From: Ascoidea tarda (nom. inval.)
Taxonomy: Eukaryota > Ascomycota > Saccharomycetes > Ascoideales > Ascoideaceae
Reading direction: 5' to 3'
NCBI GenBank assembly: GCA_030560485.1
Contig: JAKTTS010000081.1
Location: 1-40,611 of the forward strand
DNA length: 40,611 bases
The position numbers and the translations under genes were made by a program. Below the pieces are notes generated by a model that made no database searches, was not told the origin of the DNA, and saw nothing but the letters and a program-made list of their open reading frames with translations. Of this stretch, positions 28,492 through 37,379 are shown in pieces; the first letter of the stretch is position 1; each line of letters opens with the position of its first letter.

Positions 28492-30582
28492 ATGCACTGC
28501 TATATCTATTGTCCCTGCTCTGAGCCAGTAGGCCACAGAAAGCCATCTCCTGAACATGAACATGGCTCGCCCAACGATTGCATGCCCTCGAAGATAAACG
28601 ACCCCAACACCCTCTATCCTCTCTCCAACTTGTTGTTTTGCGATAACTGTCTAGCAGTTAGATGCTTCAAATGCATTGAGCCAGAGGTTGTGTCGACATA
28701 TTGCTCCAACTGCTTGACTAACATCGACAATACTGACAGTACCAGTCGCACTCTTCTGACAGGCCATTCAGGCTCGTCAATATCAAACTTCTGCAACAGA
28801 AACTGTTTCCAGTGTCCAATTTGCAACTCGAATTTGACCATCACAACCACATCTTCGTCGCCTACAACACCAGTCTCCCTTGAATCTGTTTCTCTAACAA
28901 GTCCCAGTGTTTACAATTTCAAGTGCTCCTATTGCAGCTACAAGTATCAAACCGTAAAGTCCAATCTCTCAATTTCTCTAGCAGATCATATTCGGCAGTG
29001 CTCAAATGGTTCCCTCTTTAATTCATACTACAGAAAACTCAAATCAAACTACAGATTGCAAATTAAGCTTCAAAAAAGATTGTCTTTGATGAAATCTTTA
29101 TCAGCCCAAAATATAAATCCATTATTGTCTGGCTTTTCATCTTTAAGAATCTCAGACTCGCTTAATTCCTTTTCGCTTGCTTCCTCGTCTTCCAATTCGT
29201 CCTTTTTATCTCACTCTCTTATTGGTAACAATGCTAATGAAAGTCTTAACAATGGGTTTTCTGTCCAAAAGTTCGATGAGGAACAAGACATAAAGAATGC
29301 CAAATCAATTTCATTGCAAAAAGATTCAAGTAACTTACTATCATTAAACCAATTCAATAAATCACCCTCGCAATTTACAGAATCTAACATTGAAAAGAAT
29401 AGATTTATCTCAATTTCAGATTTACATCAAAACTCAAAAAATCTAAATTCGGATTTACTCCCACTACTCAAAAAACTAAAGGCGAAAATTTCTTACAAAT
29501 GCAAAGCTTGTAGAAATTTATTAATAAAACCAGATGACGATATTAAATCCTTTAAATTTTACAAATCTCTAAATGCCTATGATTATTTACCCACAATGAA
29601 ATTGATGAAAATTCCCAAAAAAATCAATTCCTATAATAAATTTTTAATAAACGGTAATGATAATGATAACTATAAATATGATAATAACTATAAACTAATC
29701 CCCAATTCCTTTTTAAGATACCTTTTGTTTTTCAGAAACAATTATTTATCTTACGAATTGGATATATCTATTTCAACTCACTCCATTTCCAATAATATTT
29801 TTAAAACTGAAATATCTTTGCCTTGCTCACTTTTCACTTTGAACGGCAAGTATTCCCTAACAAAAAATACAAATAACAACAACGACAATAATAATAATAA
29901 TAATAATAATTATCTTAATGATAATACTTTTTTGGAAAACAATGACGATTTAAATGATGATAGTTCTAAGATTTTACATAAATTGAATAAGATAGAAAAC
30001 TTCATAAAAGGAATTCCATCTTTAGAACTAAATTCAAAATCATCCAAATTATCAATCTTGGAATTGTCTAATAGAAAAATTAAAAAAAAAAAACTTCAAG
30101 AATTGAATGATTTATCTTTGAGCCCAATTTCTGATTCATCTTTAGGCACTAAAAGGGATTTTTTGCTAAAAACCCCAGATGCTCCAGTCTTGCCACTAAA
30201 CGAAGATAAAAAAAATTTGGCTCCAAAAGCAACCAATGACAATGACACGAGTCTTTCTAAAAAATTTTCACAAAACTCTTTCTTCTCTTCATCCTCATCG
30301 CCAGATAAAGATGAATTTGAATCTTTTACATCTAACAATATGCTCTTTGATAGCGGTGATAATTGGTGCTGTATTCCATTAGACATACATTTGTCCAACT
30401 TTAACCAATACAACTATCAATTAAAAGTACCAATATTCGTTAGCATCAAAGTTATTAAAAAAACCATCCCAGATTTAAATTCCAGCGTTGAGTATGAAAA
30501 TAACAAAAAGGACCGATTTCCTGAAAATACATTTGGGTTTTGGATGCTAGTTGACATTGGCCAAGTGAAAGTAAAATCGTAA
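28492..30582 (+). CDS. Dynactin subunit p62 (DCTN4 family)
   Basis: A 696-aa protein of the dynactin p62 family, part of the pointed-end complex of dynactin that helps dynein bind cargo and the cortex. The N-terminal cysteine module is typical: CPCSEP, LYPLSNLLFCDNCLAVRC, CIEPEVVSTYCSNCL, RNCFQCPICNSNL and FKCSYCSYKY (residues about 7-150). A later pair is YKCKACRNLL (near 335). The C-terminal part, about 625-690, has the beta-rich block LDIHLSNFNQYNY/LKVPIFVSIKV. Between them are long Ser- and Asn-rich linkers, including a run of Asn near residue 460. The first 200 codons are clearly richer in G and C than the rest. S. cerevisiae has no p62, so this gene marks a lineage that kept it. The Neurospora homologue is ropy-2 (from memory). 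Confidence 0.87.
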   Translation: MHCYIYCPCSEPVGHRKPSPEHEHGSPNDCMPSKINDPNTLYPLSNLLFCDNCLAVRCFKCIEPEVVSTYCSNCLTNIDNTDSTSRTLLTGHSGSSISNFCNRNCFQCPICNSNLTITTTSSSPTTPVSLESVSLTSPSVYNFKCSYCSYKYQTVKSNLSISLADHIRQCSNGSLFNSYYRKLKSNYRLQIKLQKRLSLMKSLSAQNINPLLSGFSSLRISDSLNSFSLASSSSNSSFLSHSLIGNNANESLNNGFSVQKFDEEQDIKNAKSISLQKDSSNLLSLNQFNKSPSQFTESNIEKNRFISISDLHQNSKNLNSDLLPLLKKLKAKISYKCKACRNLLIKPDDDIKSFKFYKSLNAYDYLPTMKLMKIPKKINSYNKFLINGNDNDNYKYDNNYKLIPNSFLRYLLFFRNNYLSYELDISISTHSISNNIFKTEISLPCSLFTLNGKYSLTKNTNNNNDNNNNNNNNYLNDNTFLENNDDLNDDSSKILHKLNKIENFIKGIPSLELNSKSSKLSILELSNRKIKKKKLQELNDLSLSPISDSSLGTKRDFLLKTPDAPVLPLNEDKKNLAPKATNDNDTSLSKKFSQNSFFSSSSSPDKDEFESFTSNNMLFDSGDNWCCIPLDIHLSNFNQYNYQLKVPIFVSIKVIKKTIPDLNSSVEYENNKKDRFPENTFGFWMLVDIGQVKVKS

Positions 30583-30785
30583 TCCATTGAAACAAGCATG
30601 ATTAATAGCTTTGAATATAAAGATATTATGCTAATGTAGACTAAACTATATATCATATATAAATCAAACCAGAACCAAGATAGTCTAGTCTTTTTGTTTT
30701 TAAATAAAAACAAATGCAAATGCAAAGCAATTAAAAACAGAAATACGTATTTTTTTTTTCTTTTTTTCAATTTTCAATTTTTTTT
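30583..30785. other. Convergent 3' region, p62 and glucosylceramide synthase
   Basis: A 203-bp AT-rich gap between two stop codons with TATATATC-type and poly-T stretches (30749-30790). I see nothing else in it. Confidence 0.6.
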
Positions 30786-32276
30786 TTATCGGTTTTGCTT
30801 AATTATTTCTTCAGCAGTTAAATCACTTCTTATTCTGAATGGTCTTCCTCTCCAATCAATTGATTGACCACACATTGCATATATCCAAATTGGCAATGCC
30901 AAAGTTTCTCTTAATAGCCATATAGGCAACCATTGTTTTAGATGTCTATAGTGAGATGATTGACTACTTAAAACTGGGTTGTAATCATCAGTGGAAAATC
31001 CGTTATAGTTCTTACTGACAAAGAATGGGATTTCCTGTGGATAACGAGGATCATCTACTCCAGAGTATTTTAGCAATATATGAAATTGAAAATAGTCGGT
31101 TAAAATCCAAAAAAAAATATGACAACACAAATAAGTGTATGAAAAAAAATAATTTGACTTCAAAAACAAAACAGCAACTGAGAAGGATGCACCAATACCA
31201 CTCACAAAGCATTCAGTGGTTGGTTCTAACAAGGTGGCAGCCAAAACCATATATTTGCGAACTCTGAGCCATCTTGCTCTGCGTATGCAATATTTTTTCA
31301 AACTGGAAAATGCAGATAACGAGAAATTTTCCAAAGGTTGTATGACACAATCCCCTGAAAAAGCAGTTCTACCATGGATATCCCACAATGCTATCGCAAT
31401 CATGTTATCTTCTCCAATGAATTTGGAAAAGTATCTGATACCATAGCCAGGAAACTGAGAATAATAAGCAGCGTCAGCTTTCAAGTTTCCAGATTGACCA
31501 TTTGTCGAAGGAATGTGGCCCATTCCAATGTTTTGAACAGCTAAATCGATATCACTCTTTCTATATAGATTTGATTTTCCATTGACACATGGCGCCACAG
31601 AGACTTTATCGAAACCGGCATAGAACTTTGCATGAGAAGTCTTTAAAAACATTTCATCAGATTTGGATCCTAAATCATTGCTTGATTTCGAAATAAAAGA
31701 AATGCCCAACGGAAGGTGATGAACTACTTTTACCTTGTTGTTTTTTTTCGAAAATGAGAGAACAGATCTCATTAAACAACCATTAGAAGCCCACACATTT
31801 GAATCCATGACCCATATGATGTCAAATTTGGCCTTTAAAAACCCCTTAGCAAGATTATTGATCTTCGGATTGGGCCCAAAATGATCAGGATGGCTTGAAT
31901 CTCCAATCAAAAGCTGAGACACAATTTTAGGATACTTTTTGATCAATTTTTGCACTATGGGGATGACAGGATCGTTGGAGGATTCAACGCAAAAAATGAT
32001 TTCAAACTTGTCCGAAGGGTAGGTTTGCAAAAAAGATGATTCGAGGCAATGAACGATCTCAGGGTCGATTCCTTTCAAGGGGCGTATTATTGTGACACCA
32101 GCAAGTAGATCAGAGTTTGTCACAGCTGGTATTTTCTTGATCTGCCTGAAGGTGGTAAATATCTCAAAAACACCAGAGTAGGCCAACGTTAAAACCGCAA
32201 GATACCATATAAAAACAACCACAGCGAGGGCAATTACCAACACAGAGTATCCAGAGTCGTTTGGAGACAGTGCCAT
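30786..32276 (-). CDS. HSX11: Ceramide glucosyltransferase (GT21)
   Basis: Glucosylceramide synthase, which transfers glucose from UDP-glucose to ceramide on Golgi/ER membranes. The 496-aa product has an N-terminal membrane anchor (residues about 10-38) and the block VTIIRPLKGIDPEIVHCLES. It then shows FCVESSNDP, GPNPKINNLAKG, VMDSNVW (D158), GEDN (D290) and the (Q/R)xxRW motif as RRARW (332-336). Hydrophobic C-terminal segments follow (about 350-400 and 460-475). The D, D, D, (Q/R)xxRW set appears complete. The enzyme is present in Candida (HSX11) and filamentous fungi and absent from S. cerevisiae. It shares a 307-bp divergent promoter with CSE1. Confidence 0.95.
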   Translation of the reverse strand: MALSPNDSGYSVLVIALAVVVFIWYLAVLTLAYSGVFEIFTTFRQIKKIPAVTNSDLLAGVTIIRPLKGIDPEIVHCLESSFLQTYPSDKFEIIFCVESSNDPVIPIVQKLIKKYPKIVSQLLIGDSSHPDHFGPNPKINNLAKGFLKAKFDIIWVMDSNVWASNGCLMRSVLSFSKKNNKVKVVHHLPLGISFISKSSNDLGSKSDEMFLKTSHAKFYAGFDKVSVAPCVNGKSNLYRKSDIDLAVQNIGMGHIPSTNGQSGNLKADAAYYSQFPGYGIRYFSKFIGEDNMIAIALWDIHGRTAFSGDCVIQPLENFSLSAFSSLKKYCIRRARWLRVRKYMVLAATLLEPTTECFVSGIGASFSVAVLFLKSNYFFSYTYLCCHIFFWILTDYFQFHILLKYSGVDDPRYPQEIPFFVSKNYNGFSTDDYNPVLSSQSSHYRHLKQWLPIWLLRETLALPIWIYAMCGQSIDWRGRPFRIRSDLTAEEIIKQNR

Positions 32277-32583
32277 GTTTCCTAGCAGCGTATAGCTTTG
32301 TGCTTCCAGTTGTTCTGTCGAGATTGGTGAGTATAATAGAGACTTGTGATGCCAAAGCTGAAATGGTTTAAAAGTGCGAGATTTGGAGTTTGATTTTGAT
32401 TCTGATCCAGCCGGTTAGAGCCCTAATCTGGATCAGGGCTCGAGTGTTTGTTTACAGAATTTTTCAGTGGGCAAAAACAGCACAGGCAGTGGACTCCTCT
32501 TCACCAGCTGTCTCTTCACCAGCTTCCTCTTCCTTTACTATTCCACGTCGTTATCCAGCTGCACAAGACACCTATACTTTAAC
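32277..32583. promoter_or_regulatory. Divergent promoter of HSX11 and CSE1
   Basis: A 307-bp region. It contains two interleaved inverted repeats at 32402-32441 (listed separately) and an AGCCCTAA (32419-32426), which fits the Tbf1 site ARCCCTAA. The CSE1-proximal part is pyrimidine-rich. Confidence 0.5.
32402..32441. repeat. Two interleaved inverted repeats
   Basis: Pair A: CTGATCCAG (32402-32410) with CTGGATCAG (32428-32436). Pair B: GAGCCCT (32418-32424) with AGGGCTC (32435-32441). The order is A, B, A', B', with A' and B' overlapping by two bases, so both hairpins cannot form fully at once. A Tbf1-like AGCCCTAA sits in the first B arm. Confidence 0.75.
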
Positions 32584-35500
32584 ATGGCTGATGCTCAAAC
32601 CATTGTTTCTCTTCTTAACCTGTCTCTCGATCCTGCCACCGCCAACCAGTCTGAGAGGTCCTTGAAGTCGTTGGAGACCTCCATTCCCAATTTTGCCATT
32701 ATTCTTTTGGAGATTGTGGAAAATGCTGCTCTAGGTCTTAACACCAGGTTGGCTGCTTCTTTGTTTTTCAAAAACTTTATCAAGAGAAAATGGATTGATG
32801 AAAATGGAAACTACAAGCTAGACGTGAACCAGGTTCAACTAATCAAATCCAAAATCGTTGGTTTGATGATCAACTTGACATCCTTTAAAAATTTGCAATT
32901 GCAAATTGCTGATTCAATCTCCATTATCGCTGATTCTGACTTTCCCCAAAACTGGACCAACTTAATTGATGATTTGGTTTCCAATTTAGTTAACAATGGC
33001 AACGATCCTAATATTGTCAATGGTGTTTTAATTGTTGCCCACTCAATCTTTAAAAAATGGCGACCATTATTTAGGTCTGATGATTTGTTTCTTGAGATCA
33101 AATTGGTTATAGAAAAATTTTCCCAGCCCTTTTTAGAATTATTTGTCAATACTGATAGATTGATTGATTTGACTCCTGATTCCAATATTTTATTACAAAA
33201 CCTACTTTTGATTGTTAAAGTTTATTATGATTTCAATTGTCAAGACATTCCTGAGTTTTTTGAAGACAATATTAATGTTGGTATGAATTTATTACTTAAG
33301 TATCTCAAATTAGAGACTGGTGCTGATAATTATAATAATGAAGAAACCTTACTCAAAATAAAATCTTCAATCGTTGATTTGATCCAATTGTATGTCAGCA
33401 GATATCAAGATGTTTTCAAGAAATCTCGTATCCAAGCATTTACTGAGATTGTTTATTCACTTTTAACTACGAAATTGACATTAGATGAAAAGTTTGATTT
33501 ATTGACATCGAAATGCTTGTCATTTTTAACATCAGTCATTAAAATTTCATCTTTATATAATAAAGTTTTCAGTACTGACCAAGCATTAAACGAAATATTA
33601 TTTCAAATTATTTTACCTAATATTACTCTTCGAGAATACGATGAAGAGTTATTTGAAGATGACCCAATTGAATACATTAGAAGAGATTTAGAAGGATCCG
33701 ATTCGGATACCAGAAGAAGATCGTCTATTGATTTCTTAAGAGAGTTGAAAGATAAAGACGAAACCAAGATAACTGAAATTGTATTAAAATTCATCAATCA
33801 ATTTTTATTGCAATATTCGCAAGATCCAATTAATAATTGGAAACAAAAGGATACAGCTAATAATCTATTCATTTCGTTAGCCGCAAAGGGATCAATTACA
33901 AATGTTGGAATAACATCAACAAACTTATTGGTTGACATTATTCAATTTTTTTCAGATAATATCGCATCGGATTTAACATCAACAAACTGTCATCCAATTT
34001 TAAAAGTTGATGCAGTTAAATACATTTACTTGTTCAGAAATCAATTAACAAAACAACAATTTATTGAAATCTTTCCAATATTAACCAAACTTTTACTAGA
34101 TGAAAATTACATTGTTTACTCATACACAGCAATTACAATTGAGAAAATTTTATCGTTAAGAACTTCATCAATAAATAACAATATCAACAATAATATTGCC
34201 AGTGCTACTGGTAATAATGGAAACGATGAACCAATTTTTAGTAAAAATGATATCAAACCAATTGGAGAAGAGTTGATAAACAATTTATTTACATTAATAT
34301 TGAAGAATTATTCCACACCCGAAAAATTGGCAGAAAACGAGTATTTAATGAAATGTTTAATGAGGGTGTTATTGGTTTGTGAAGATAATTTTTCAAATAA
34401 TGAGGAATATGTAAATATGATATTAAATCAACTAATAAGTATCATTGAGATAATTGGAACTAATCCATCGAATCCTAAGTTTACACACTATTCATTTGAA
34501 GCGATAGCGGCAGTTATATTACGAAATTGTGGGCAATATAAAGAAAAAATAGGAAAGTTTATCGATTTAATTATACCCAAGTTTTTAACATTATTGGGAA
34601 GAGAAGTGTTTGAGTTTATTCCCTATGTGTTTCAAATTTTATGCCAATTGTTGGAGTTATATTCGGATGATGGTAGTTATGGTAAGGAGTTGCCAAACTA
34701 TTATAGAAACCTTATCAAACCAATATTGTCACCAAGTATTTGGGAATACAGAGGAAATATTCCGGCAATTTCCAGACTCATTGCTGATATTATTGAAGTT
34801 GATGGAAATGTGTTTAATGATAATTTAGTTGGATTATTGGGAGTGTTTCAAAAATTGATTTCATCAGTGGTTAATGATAAATATGGGTTTGATATTTTGG
34901 AGAGTATTTTACTTTATATTGAGTTGAATAGATTACAACCATATATTGAGGAGATTGCAAGAATTTTGTTGACTCGATTACAAAATGGGAAAACTGAGCA
35001 ATATGTTAAGAGATTTGTTTTATTTTTGGCTACTTTGAGTATATATGATGAAGATTATGAAATTGAATACGAGCAAGAGAAGAGAAGTGCACAAGTAAAA
35101 AATGGAAATGGAAATGATATTAGTATTAATAATAATAATAATAATAATACTGGAAAGAGATATAAGTTGAAAAAAGTAAATGTGTTAGGAGGAAAATTTG
35201 TAATTAAATTTATTGATCAAATTCAAGATGGATTGTTTGGGAATATTTACGAAGCGTTTATTTTTAAATCATTGGTTAATATCACAAATAACTTAAAGGA
35301 GCGAAAGATTATTTTAGTTGGGATAATTAAGTTAATTTGCAAGAATGTGGAATTTATTGAAGGAAGATACAACAAGTTTTTTATAAAGACATTGGATAAG
35401 TTGATTGATATTGGGTACAAGTCTGAGTTCAACAAATTGGGTGAAAATAATGAGAACAGGATGAGTAATGAAATTGATATATCAGAGTATGTGTTTGGAT

Positions 35501-35706
35501 CTAGTTTTTCCAAGTTGGTTATTGTTGGAAATAAGAAGGTCGATCCAGTTCCTGAGATTAATAATACAAACGGAGCTGTTTTTTTTATTATCAAGACATT
35601 GAAGAGACTTGATGATAATAGTGGGAATTTGATTTATTCACAAGTTGTTCCTAAATTGTCTATAGAATCTCAACGAATTTTGAATAGTGGCAATATGAAT
35701 TATTAG
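32584..35706 (+). CDS. CSE1: Importin-alpha export receptor Cse1 (CAS)
   Basis: Cse1 is the karyopherin that returns importin-alpha (Srp1) from the nucleus with Ran-GTP. The 1040-aa product compares with 960 in yeast. The N-terminal importin-beta/Ran-binding domain shows NTRLAASLFFKNFIKRKW and IADSDFPQNW. The CAS-specific blocks follow: IFKKWRPLFRSDDLFLEIKL, YYDFNCQDIPEFFEDNI, LFEDDPIEYIRRDLEGSD, VDAVKYIYLFRNQLTK and EFIPYVFQI. HEAT-type helices run the full length. Extra length comes from Asn-rich inserts near residues 540-555 and from an insert near 830-855 holding AAT repeats. The start is the ATG at 32584 (MADAQTIVSLL); the frame continues upstream without an ATG. Confidence 0.98.
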   Translation: MADAQTIVSLLNLSLDPATANQSERSLKSLETSIPNFAIILLEIVENAALGLNTRLAASLFFKNFIKRKWIDENGNYKLDVNQVQLIKSKIVGLMINLTSFKNLQLQIADSISIIADSDFPQNWTNLIDDLVSNLVNNGNDPNIVNGVLIVAHSIFKKWRPLFRSDDLFLEIKLVIEKFSQPFLELFVNTDRLIDLTPDSNILLQNLLLIVKVYYDFNCQDIPEFFEDNINVGMNLLLKYLKLETGADNYNNEETLLKIKSSIVDLIQLYVSRYQDVFKKSRIQAFTEIVYSLLTTKLTLDEKFDLLTSKCLSFLTSVIKISSLYNKVFSTDQALNEILFQIILPNITLREYDEELFEDDPIEYIRRDLEGSDSDTRRRSSIDFLRELKDKDETKITEIVLKFINQFLLQYSQDPINNWKQKDTANNLFISLAAKGSITNVGITSTNLLVDIIQFFSDNIASDLTSTNCHPILKVDAVKYIYLFRNQLTKQQFIEIFPILTKLLLDENYIVYSYTAITIEKILSLRTSSINNNINNNIASATGNNGNDEPIFSKNDIKPIGEELINNLFTLILKNYSTPEKLAENEYLMKCLMRVLLVCEDNFSNNEEYVNMILNQLISIIEIIGTNPSNPKFTHYSFEAIAAVILRNCGQYKEKIGKFIDLIIPKFLTLLGREVFEFIPYVFQILCQLLELYSDDGSYGKELPNYYRNLIKPILSPSIWEYRGNIPAISRLIADIIEVDGNVFNDNLVGLLGVFQKLISSVVNDKYGFDILESILLYIELNRLQPYIEEIARILLTRLQNGKTEQYVKRFVLFLATLSIYDEDYEIEYEQEKRSAQVKNGNGNDISINNNNNNNTGKRYKLKKVNVLGGKFVIKFIDQIQDGLFGNIYEAFIFKSLVNITNNLKERKIILVGIIKLICKNVEFIEGRYNKFFIKTLDKLIDIGYKSEFNKLGENNENRMSNEIDISEYVFGSSFSKLVIVGNKKVDPVPEINNTNGAVFFIIKTLKRLDDNSGNLIYSQVVPKLSIESQRILNSGNMNY

Positions 35707-35736
35707 GGTATAAGATTTTAATAATTATTGGAATAG

Positions 35737-35792
35737 AATAGAAGAGAAGAAAATAGAAGAGAAGAAAATAGAAGAGAATATTCTTTTCTATT
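35737..35792. repeat. 15-bp tandem repeat running into a hairpin after CSE1
   Basis: Two copies and a 12-nt partial copy of AATAGAAGAGAAGAA (35737-35778). The end forms an inverted repeat centred on AGAATATTCT, with 13 pairs including one G:T (35767-35792), 31 bp after the CSE1 repeat-proximal stop codon. It may act in 3'-end formation. Confidence 0.7.
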
Positions 35793-35817
35793 CTAAGAAT
35801 TGTGTTATTAAGCCTGT

Positions 35818-35883
35818 AAATGAGATGCAAATGGCATATAAATGGCATATAAATGGCATATAAATGGTATGCAAATGGTATGC
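35818..35883. repeat. 11-bp tandem repeat, six copies
   Basis: Six head-to-tail 11-mers: one diverged AAATGAGATGC, three AAATGGCATAT, two AAATGGTATGC. The spacing is close to one helical turn, so any bound protein would face the same side of the DNA. Confidence 0.85.
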
Positions 35884-36735
35884 GAAAAGTAACTGGATAA
35901 GTAAGCGATGGGTATTAAATAGTTACTCTGATTATATATGAGATATGAAAAATACATAATAAAATATGAAATCAATATGAAATAATGGATACCAAATGAG
36001 ATAAAAGCCAATGTAAAGGGCAATTGTATAAGATGCTGTGAGATTTGAATTATTGGATAGTGAATTTTAGCATAAGAGACAAAACTTGGAATGAGTTTAT
36101 CGAAGACAAGAACTGAATACAATTTCGAACAAGAAAACAAGCAAATAAACAAGTACACTGGGATAACAAAGTAAAAAGGTAAAAGGGTAAAAAAATAAAA
36201 AGGTAAAAAGGTAAATGTTGAAAGTGAAACTAAAAAAGCGACATTTGAGAAAGTTGGTTGGAAAGTTAAATAGTTATGTCTACAAAAACAGAGTTTCAGA
36301 TTTAGGTTGGACAAGATGGGTAAAAGAGACTAAAATTACTCACAAAAACCCATTTCGAGGCCTAAATCATGAGGAAGGTGAGTTTGGTTCATGGCCAGCT
36401 TAGAACCGATAACTAAGTTGCATCAGATTGGCCGCAAAAGAGCGAGAAAGTTTAAATAAGGATATTTTCTATGTTGTCTATATGTATCTATCATCTCTAT
36501 CTACTCATCTCATTTTACACATCATATTTCATTTTACACAGAGACATATTTTGGCTGTTGCGATGCTGCTCTGGGGTTGTGGCTCAATGCGGCAAGCTGT
36601 GGCGGACGAGGCTTGAAAAGAGAAAGCCACAAAGCAAAAAAAACCAGGAAACAGGAGTTTTTTCCAACGCAGCACAATGCGCCCGAATTTCTCGGAATGA
36701 AATACAATCCGGTAGCCTCGGGGTTTCTTAGCGAC

Positions 36736-36758
36736 GCCCTGCTTCGGTACAGCAGGGC
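36736..36758. repeat. Inverted repeat, 7-bp GC-rich arms
   Basis: GCCCTGC (36736-36742) and GCAGGGC (36752-36758) around a 9-nt loop, TTCGGTACA. The arms share CCCTG/CAGGG with the 24-bp inverted repeat at 15157. Confidence 0.7.
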
Positions 36759-36971
36759 AGAAGTTACCTGGCCACAGGCCCTGCACGCAGAGAAGGAGCA
36801 CCCGTGCTGGGGTCTGAATGCTGAGTGAGAACAGAAAGCAGCCCGCCTCCATCACACGTGCAGAAACAGCTTTAGACGTGCGTGTGCAGAATCCGTACAG
36901 ATAATGCTCAAGATCCGAAGTATTTCTCACCACGCAGCAGGAGAAAATACTGGGGAAGTAATGCTGGAGCT

Positions 36972-37016
36972 GGAGCTGCTTATTCCAGACCCAATTGGCC
37001 CCAATTGGAGCTGCTT
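36972..37016. promoter_or_regulatory. Direct repeats with paired CCAATTGG in the GC-rich island
   Basis: GGAGCTGCTT occurs at 36972-36981 and 37007-37016. Between them lie two CCAATTGG palindromes separated by two bases (about 36991-37008), each carrying a CCAAT box on both strands. This suggests a Hap2/3/5-type or other dimeric-factor site upstream of the coiled-coil gene. Confidence 0.45.
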
Positions 37017-37098
37017 CCTTTCCAGTTTGCAGAACAAAGCTAGCTTCACCCAGAAAATAGATGTTGTTTGTCTCCAGAGGCACCACACTTTTCACTGC

Positions 37099-37106
37099 TA
37101 TAAAAG
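37099..37106 (+). promoter_or_regulatory. TATA box of the coiled-coil gene
   Basis: TATAAAAG, 274 bp before the ATG at 37380, followed by a long CT-rich leader (TCTCTCTTACTCACTTTCC). Consensus match and position are good for a yeast core promoter; the leader would be long. Confidence 0.6.
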
Positions 37107-37379
37107 ACCACTCTTTTCTCTCTTACTCACTTTCCTCTCTTTCTCTCCACACCACTTTGGCTGTACCAGCTCTACTTGTCTCCTCAAAAGACCCCTTCCC
37201 CCCAAAAAATATCCAAAAAAACAGTATCCCCTAAATCACCTAATTTATTACCCATATTCGACTCAATTGAATTCAGTTCGTCTCAATTCGATATTCCCAT
37301 TTTTATTTGTTTATATCTTTAGCCAAATTATCCTAATCCAGTTCTTTAGGTTCTCTGCCCGATCCCCAAGAACCAAGTA

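Larger units (their letters stand above)
35707..37379. other. Long gene-free region upstream of the coiled-coil gene
   Basis: A 1.67-kb stretch with no convincing gene. From left to right: a purine-rich 15-bp tandem repeat and a long hairpin just after CSE1; 11-bp tandem repeats; AT-rich DNA with AAAAGGTAAA-type repeats (about 36171-36215); a GC-rich island (about 36560-37030, with 37 G/C of 60 in 36721-36780) with inverted and direct repeats and CACGTG (36855-36860); and a TATA box at 37099. Open frames of 60-190 codons on both strands overlap each other, are poorly started, and resemble nothing I know. I looked for U1, U5, U6 and tRNA signatures and found none. It looks like a large upstream control region, possibly with an unrecognised non-coding RNA. 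Confidence 0.5.

Noticed and set aside
36215-36403. 62-codon plus-strand frame starting at an ATG
   Set aside because: Short, arises from a Lys-coding A-rich repeat, and nothing supports it as a gene.
36529-37095. Minus-strand open frame of 188 codons in the GC-rich island
   Set aside because: It begins with GTG, overlaps open frames on the plus strand, and shows no recognisable motif. GC-rich DNA has fewer stops by chance.
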